NCBI GenBank assembly: GCA_030602885.1
Contig: JAUVYV010000011.1
Coordinates: 1 to 64,000, forward strand
From: Phycisphaerales bacterium
GTDB lineage: Bacteria; Planctomycetota; Phycisphaerae; Sedimentisphaerales; Anaerobacaceae
Direction: 5' to 3'
Length of the DNA stretch: 64,000 bases
Positions 61,556 through 64,000 of the stretch are shown piece after piece. The notes below the pieces were generated by a model. It worked only from the letters and a program-made list of their open reading frames with translations. It was not told the DNA's origin and ran no database searches. Numbering within the stretch: the first letter of the stretch is position 1; the number at the start of each line of letters is the position of its first letter. The translations under genes and the position numbers were made by a program.

Positions 61556-61606
61556 GCATCCTTCCCGTAGCACGAGCATCCTTCCCGTAGCACGAGCATC
61601 CTGCCC
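61556..61606 (+). repeat. 20-bp tandem repeat, 2.5 copies
   Basis: Units of GCATCCTTCCCGTAGCACGA at 61556-61575 and 61576-61595, plus a partial third. Nothing coding. Confidence 0.8.
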
Positions 61607-61701
61607 GTGCATTCCTTTGTCATTGCCGGGAGCGAAGCAAGTTTACCCTGAGTGTAATCGAAGGGTGGCAATCTCAATCCAATTCCAAATCGCCAATGGC
61701 G

Positions 61702-62250
61702 TCAGCCAGGGGTTCTGTTTGAAGGGAGTCTGTTCGGAGGAAAATTTGGGTCCGATTCCGGCGGCGGATTCTTGTACCAGACGGGAGCGGGCCAATTCGG
61801 GTCTGCTTTAGCCAAATCCTCGAATAATCCCCAACCCCTAAAAATACTTAGCAATTCCGGGGATTCCCACCAAAGTCCATAAGCAGATTTATCATCCCAG
61901 CCGATTTGCATGGTATATTTTACTTTGGGGGTCTCGAAAACAAAAAGCCCGCTATCTATTCTTTCACCAGTGTGTCTTTTTTTGAATCGCCCTATATCGT
62001 ATTCTGTATGGTTTGCATCCTTAATACATCTTTTGATTACTTCGACCTTAACAGAGTCATTAATAGGAAACTCATAATGATATAGCCATTGGTTTGATTT
62101 AGGGAAACAGACGATAAACACTTTTACAAACTTAAAAGAATCGAATTTTGCAAAATTATCCTTCGTCACCTCGACTTCTGGCTTCTTTTTTGAACATCCA
62201 AACATACAGAGGACAAGTAATATGTTGAAAGAAATTAGTATCGTTTTCAT
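61702..62250 (-). CDS. Predicted lipoprotein of unknown function
   Basis: 182 residues. Signal peptide with lipobox MFGC, lipidated Cys19, then a KKK run as in the lipoprotein at 23550-24146. The mature domain is rich in Lys, Phe and Trp, and ends in a long Pro/Asn-rich tail (PPPESDPNFPPNRLPSNR) that looks unstructured. The ATG follows AAGAGGG. Function unknown. Confidence 0.6.
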   Translation of the reverse strand: MKTILISFNILLVLCMFGCSKKKPEVEVTKDNFAKFDSFKFVKVFIVCFPKSNQWLYHYEFPINDSVKVEVIKRCIKDANHTEYDIGRFKKRHTGERIDSGLFVFETPKVKYTMQIGWDDKSAYGLWWESPELLSIFRGWGLFEDLAKADPNWPAPVWYKNPPPESDPNFPPNRLPSNRTPG

Positions 62251-62268
62251 AGTTTATCCCTCTTTTCT

Positions 62269-62515
62269 TTATGGGTTTGTCTTTAAATAGATATCCGGCA
62301 TGTAAGCGACACCCCTTATTCTAAAGTTCCTAAGGACTTCATAGGTAGTAATTTTTATCGCTTCAGTAATTGCTTCGTCAGCACTTTCGCCGTCTCCCAA
62401 TTGGTTCCAGAAGGTATTGAAAAACTGTTTATAGTAGGTATACCATCCTCCTATTACCACGCTGCCTGAACCGATGGCTACCTGATCCTCTTGGCATAAA
62501 ATCGGCAGTTACTTC
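62269..62515 (-). pseudogene. C-terminal part of an unknown gene, probably frameshifted
   Basis: A frame reading VAIGSGSVVIGGWYTYYKQF, then NTFWNQLGDGESADEAITEA and ending YMPDIYLKTNP looks coding but lacks a good start; the nominal ATG at 62460 falls mid-sequence. Immediately upstream (about 62480-62570), another frame reads KFFPVEIIFVAELPVEVTAD, also coding-like. One frameshift near 62490-62500 would join them. Either a pseudogene or an assembly error. Confidence 0.4.
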
Positions 62516-62573
62516 TACTGGCAGCTCGGCAACAAAAATAATTTCAACCGGAAAAAACTTAGTCCTGTCTATT

Positions 62574-63968
62574 TTATGGGTTTTGCACGGATAAGTCTTC
62601 GATCCCTATCCAGTCAATGGCCGCCGACATAACTGTCGAACTCATACACCTGACCCATACCGTAACTGAGTCAACGTTTTGCGGGAGCGTAATATCAGTG
62701 ATCTCTCGGCCTTGCACCTCTTTCTCAGTCGATATTTCCATGAATTGTCCTTTAGTGGTGAACGAGGAGTCGTAGAGGACCATTCTGCCCGCTGCAAGAC
62801 CTTTATTTCCGGAAGGTAAGGCATCGAGACCGGCCATTTGTCTCGGGCTAAGGTCACGACCATCGGGACTATTCGGTGCCGCGTGTATGGAAACGGACCA
62901 CTGTCCTTCGTCTGGCTCGCTTAGCGTGGCCACACGCGCCTTTACTCTGTACGTGTGTCCCGTAGTCAGACCAATGAACTTCCTGAAAACACCACCCGTG
63001 CCGCCCTGAGTTCCCATATTGATGACCTGATAGAAAGGCTTGCTCTGCGGTGTTTTGACTGGGTGATACTGACGGTTTGGAACCGGGGGCAAATCGTTTC
63101 TTATGCCCTCGTCAAAACTTATCTTGTTCTCATTTGCATCCAAAGTCCAGGGCTGCCAGTTCGGAGCTATCCCGACGGTAAAAGGAATACCAAACAATTC
63201 TTCCTGGACATTATTGTTGAGGTGGATAGCTGCGGCATTCGACGGAATATCGTTGCGAACCCCAAATACCCAAATATTAAGATCGCTTGCTATGTTTGAG
63301 GAAACATGGCCGCCGCCAAATAGCTCAGCTATAAGCTTATGCTCACCTGGCGCACTCGCTGAATATTTGCTCAAGTCGAGGACATAGCTTTCTGAATTCC
63401 CCGGGAGAATAGCCCCTCCAATTATCCTGTGAAACATAATTCTAATGGAATCGTAAGTGTCCGGTGATGGGTTGCTCCATCTTAACGAAATGCTGTTGGC
63501 TTCTCGGTCATAGGTGCAGGTTAGAGAGTGGGGCGGCTGAGGAATACCTAACCCGACTTCCGTTCCGGCGATTATATAGGGACCGCAATCACCGACTAAA
63601 CCCTTCAATTCGCCTCCGGATGAAGTGACAACTCTGGCTCCGGTTTCATGGAGGCCGCCGCGAACAATTATCCAACCGAAGGGATTTGTCTCCTCGATGA
63701 CGTCAGCCAGTCGTTCTATTACCCTTTCAGCCGGCTCTCCTGCCGTCGTTTCAACGGTAGCGCATTTTGCCTTGCCCCCGAGATATTTATAGAATACCAG
63801 CGTTCCGCCCGATGCCTCGCCCGTGAAGGTAATGCAACAACGAGCCATTGCACTTTCCCCCGGTTGTGCGTCCGAACATTCGCGTGCCGATAATCCGGTT
63901 GCCCCAAATAGAATAGCAACTACGATTGTCGCAAAAGCTGTGGCTTTTTCTCGTCTTATGCACATCAT
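62574..63968 (-). CDS. Exported protein with a C-terminal carbohydrate-binding-like domain
   Basis: 464 residues. Signal peptide (about 1-28), a Cys-containing N-terminal domain (about 30-145), a fibronectin-III-like segment (about 150-235, PPHSLTCTYDREANSISLRW) and a C-terminal beta-sandwich-like domain (about 270-460) with FRKFIGLTTGHTYRVKARV and VDSVTVWVRC, reminiscent of carbohydrate-binding modules. GAGGATTAT precedes the ATG. Exact family and ligand not recognised. It probably acts at the cell surface or outside the cell. Confidence 0.6.
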   Translation of the reverse strand: MMCIRREKATAFATIVVAILFGATGLSARECSDAQPGESAMARCCITFTGEASGGTLVFYKYLGGKAKCATVETTAGEPAERVIERLADVIEETNPFGWIIVRGGLHETGARVVTSSGGELKGLVGDCGPYIIAGTEVGLGIPQPPHSLTCTYDREANSISLRWSNPSPDTYDSIRIMFHRIIGGAILPGNSESYVLDLSKYSASAPGEHKLIAELFGGGHVSSNIASDLNIWVFGVRNDIPSNAAAIHLNNNVQEELFGIPFTVGIAPNWQPWTLDANENKISFDEGIRNDLPPVPNRQYHPVKTPQSKPFYQVINMGTQGGTGGVFRKFIGLTTGHTYRVKARVATLSEPDEGQWSVSIHAAPNSPDGRDLSPRQMAGLDALPSGNKGLAAGRMVLYDSSFTTKGQFMEISTEKEVQGREITDITLPQNVDSVTVWVRCMSSTVMSAAIDWIGIEDLSVQNP

Positions 63969-64000
63969 ATAATCCTCACTTTCTTTCTTGTGCTGCTCAG

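Overview
The window looks like chromosome of a free-living Gram-negative bacterium of the Planctomycetota, most like the Phycisphaerae/Sedimentisphaerales type of environmental genome. This is an inference from gene content and style. It carries outer-membrane and LPS genes (TonB receptor, LptC-like, KdsC, KdsD), a TM-anchored Ser/Thr kinase, an EF-G paralogue, a dockerin-like C-terminal relic, and intergenic regions full of REP/RAYT, MITE-like and 7-bp tandem repeats. No phage, plasmid or CRISPR module was seen.

Layout. 0-4 kb: a repeat-framed accessory patch with an AAA ATPase/TOPRIM (DUF3226-like) pair, a DUF6868-like membrane protein and small unknowns. 4.4-7 kb: sensor kinase plus NtrC-type sigma54 activator. 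7.3-8.5 kb: unknown membrane protein. 9.2-16 kb: five-gene iron-sulfur/flavin operon (Cys-rich protein, NuoE-like, NuoF::GltD fusion, NuoG N-terminal-like, GltB FMN domain) behind a sigma54-type -24/-12 site. 16-19 kb: repeats, a predicted PIN-like/ImmA-IrrE toxin-antitoxin pair and tRNA-Arg(TCG). 19.3-23.2 kb: LplT-like transporter and a PlsC-ACP-AMP-ligase (Aas-like) fusion. 23.2-25.5 kb: gene relics and a second, inverted copy of the repeat frame of 0-2.6 kb with different cargo. 25.5-28.4 kb: class IV aminotransferase, L21, siroheme-type dehydrogenase, two dead transposases. 28.6-40.2 kb: ten intact signalling-cluster genes plus one deleted kinase, then an SH3 protein. 40.6-46.5 kb: cyclophilin-like protein, PilT, a membrane-anchored degenerate GspE/PilB-like protein and a CvpA-like protein. 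46.5-48.2 kb: MITE, heptamer arrays, small gene and RAYT transposase. 48.4-52.8 kb: EF-G-like factor, phosphotransferase, Ser/Thr kinase. 53.1-57.6 kb: EtfB-EtfA-acyl-CoA dehydrogenase-HAD. 57.6-61.4 kb: LptC-like, KdsC, KdsD. 61.7-64 kb: exported proteins of unknown function.

How the parts work together. The sensor kinase/NtrC pair is a candidate activator of the sigma54-preceded redox operon, whose domains suggest an NAD(P)H-linked flavin/Fe-S complex feeding a glutamate-synthase-like FMN subunit. The 28.6-38.8 kb block joins an outer-membrane receptor, a YfiR-like periplasmic protein, a CHASE8-like kinase, two further kinases and several receiver-only proteins with no DNA-binding output. 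EtfAB with the dehydrogenase forms an acyl-CoA oxidation unit, and KdsD/KdsC/LptC serve Kdo and LPS supply.

The most novel-looking items are the redox operon, the inverted repeat frame with exchanged cargo, the receiver-rich signalling cluster and the degenerate pilus ATPase.
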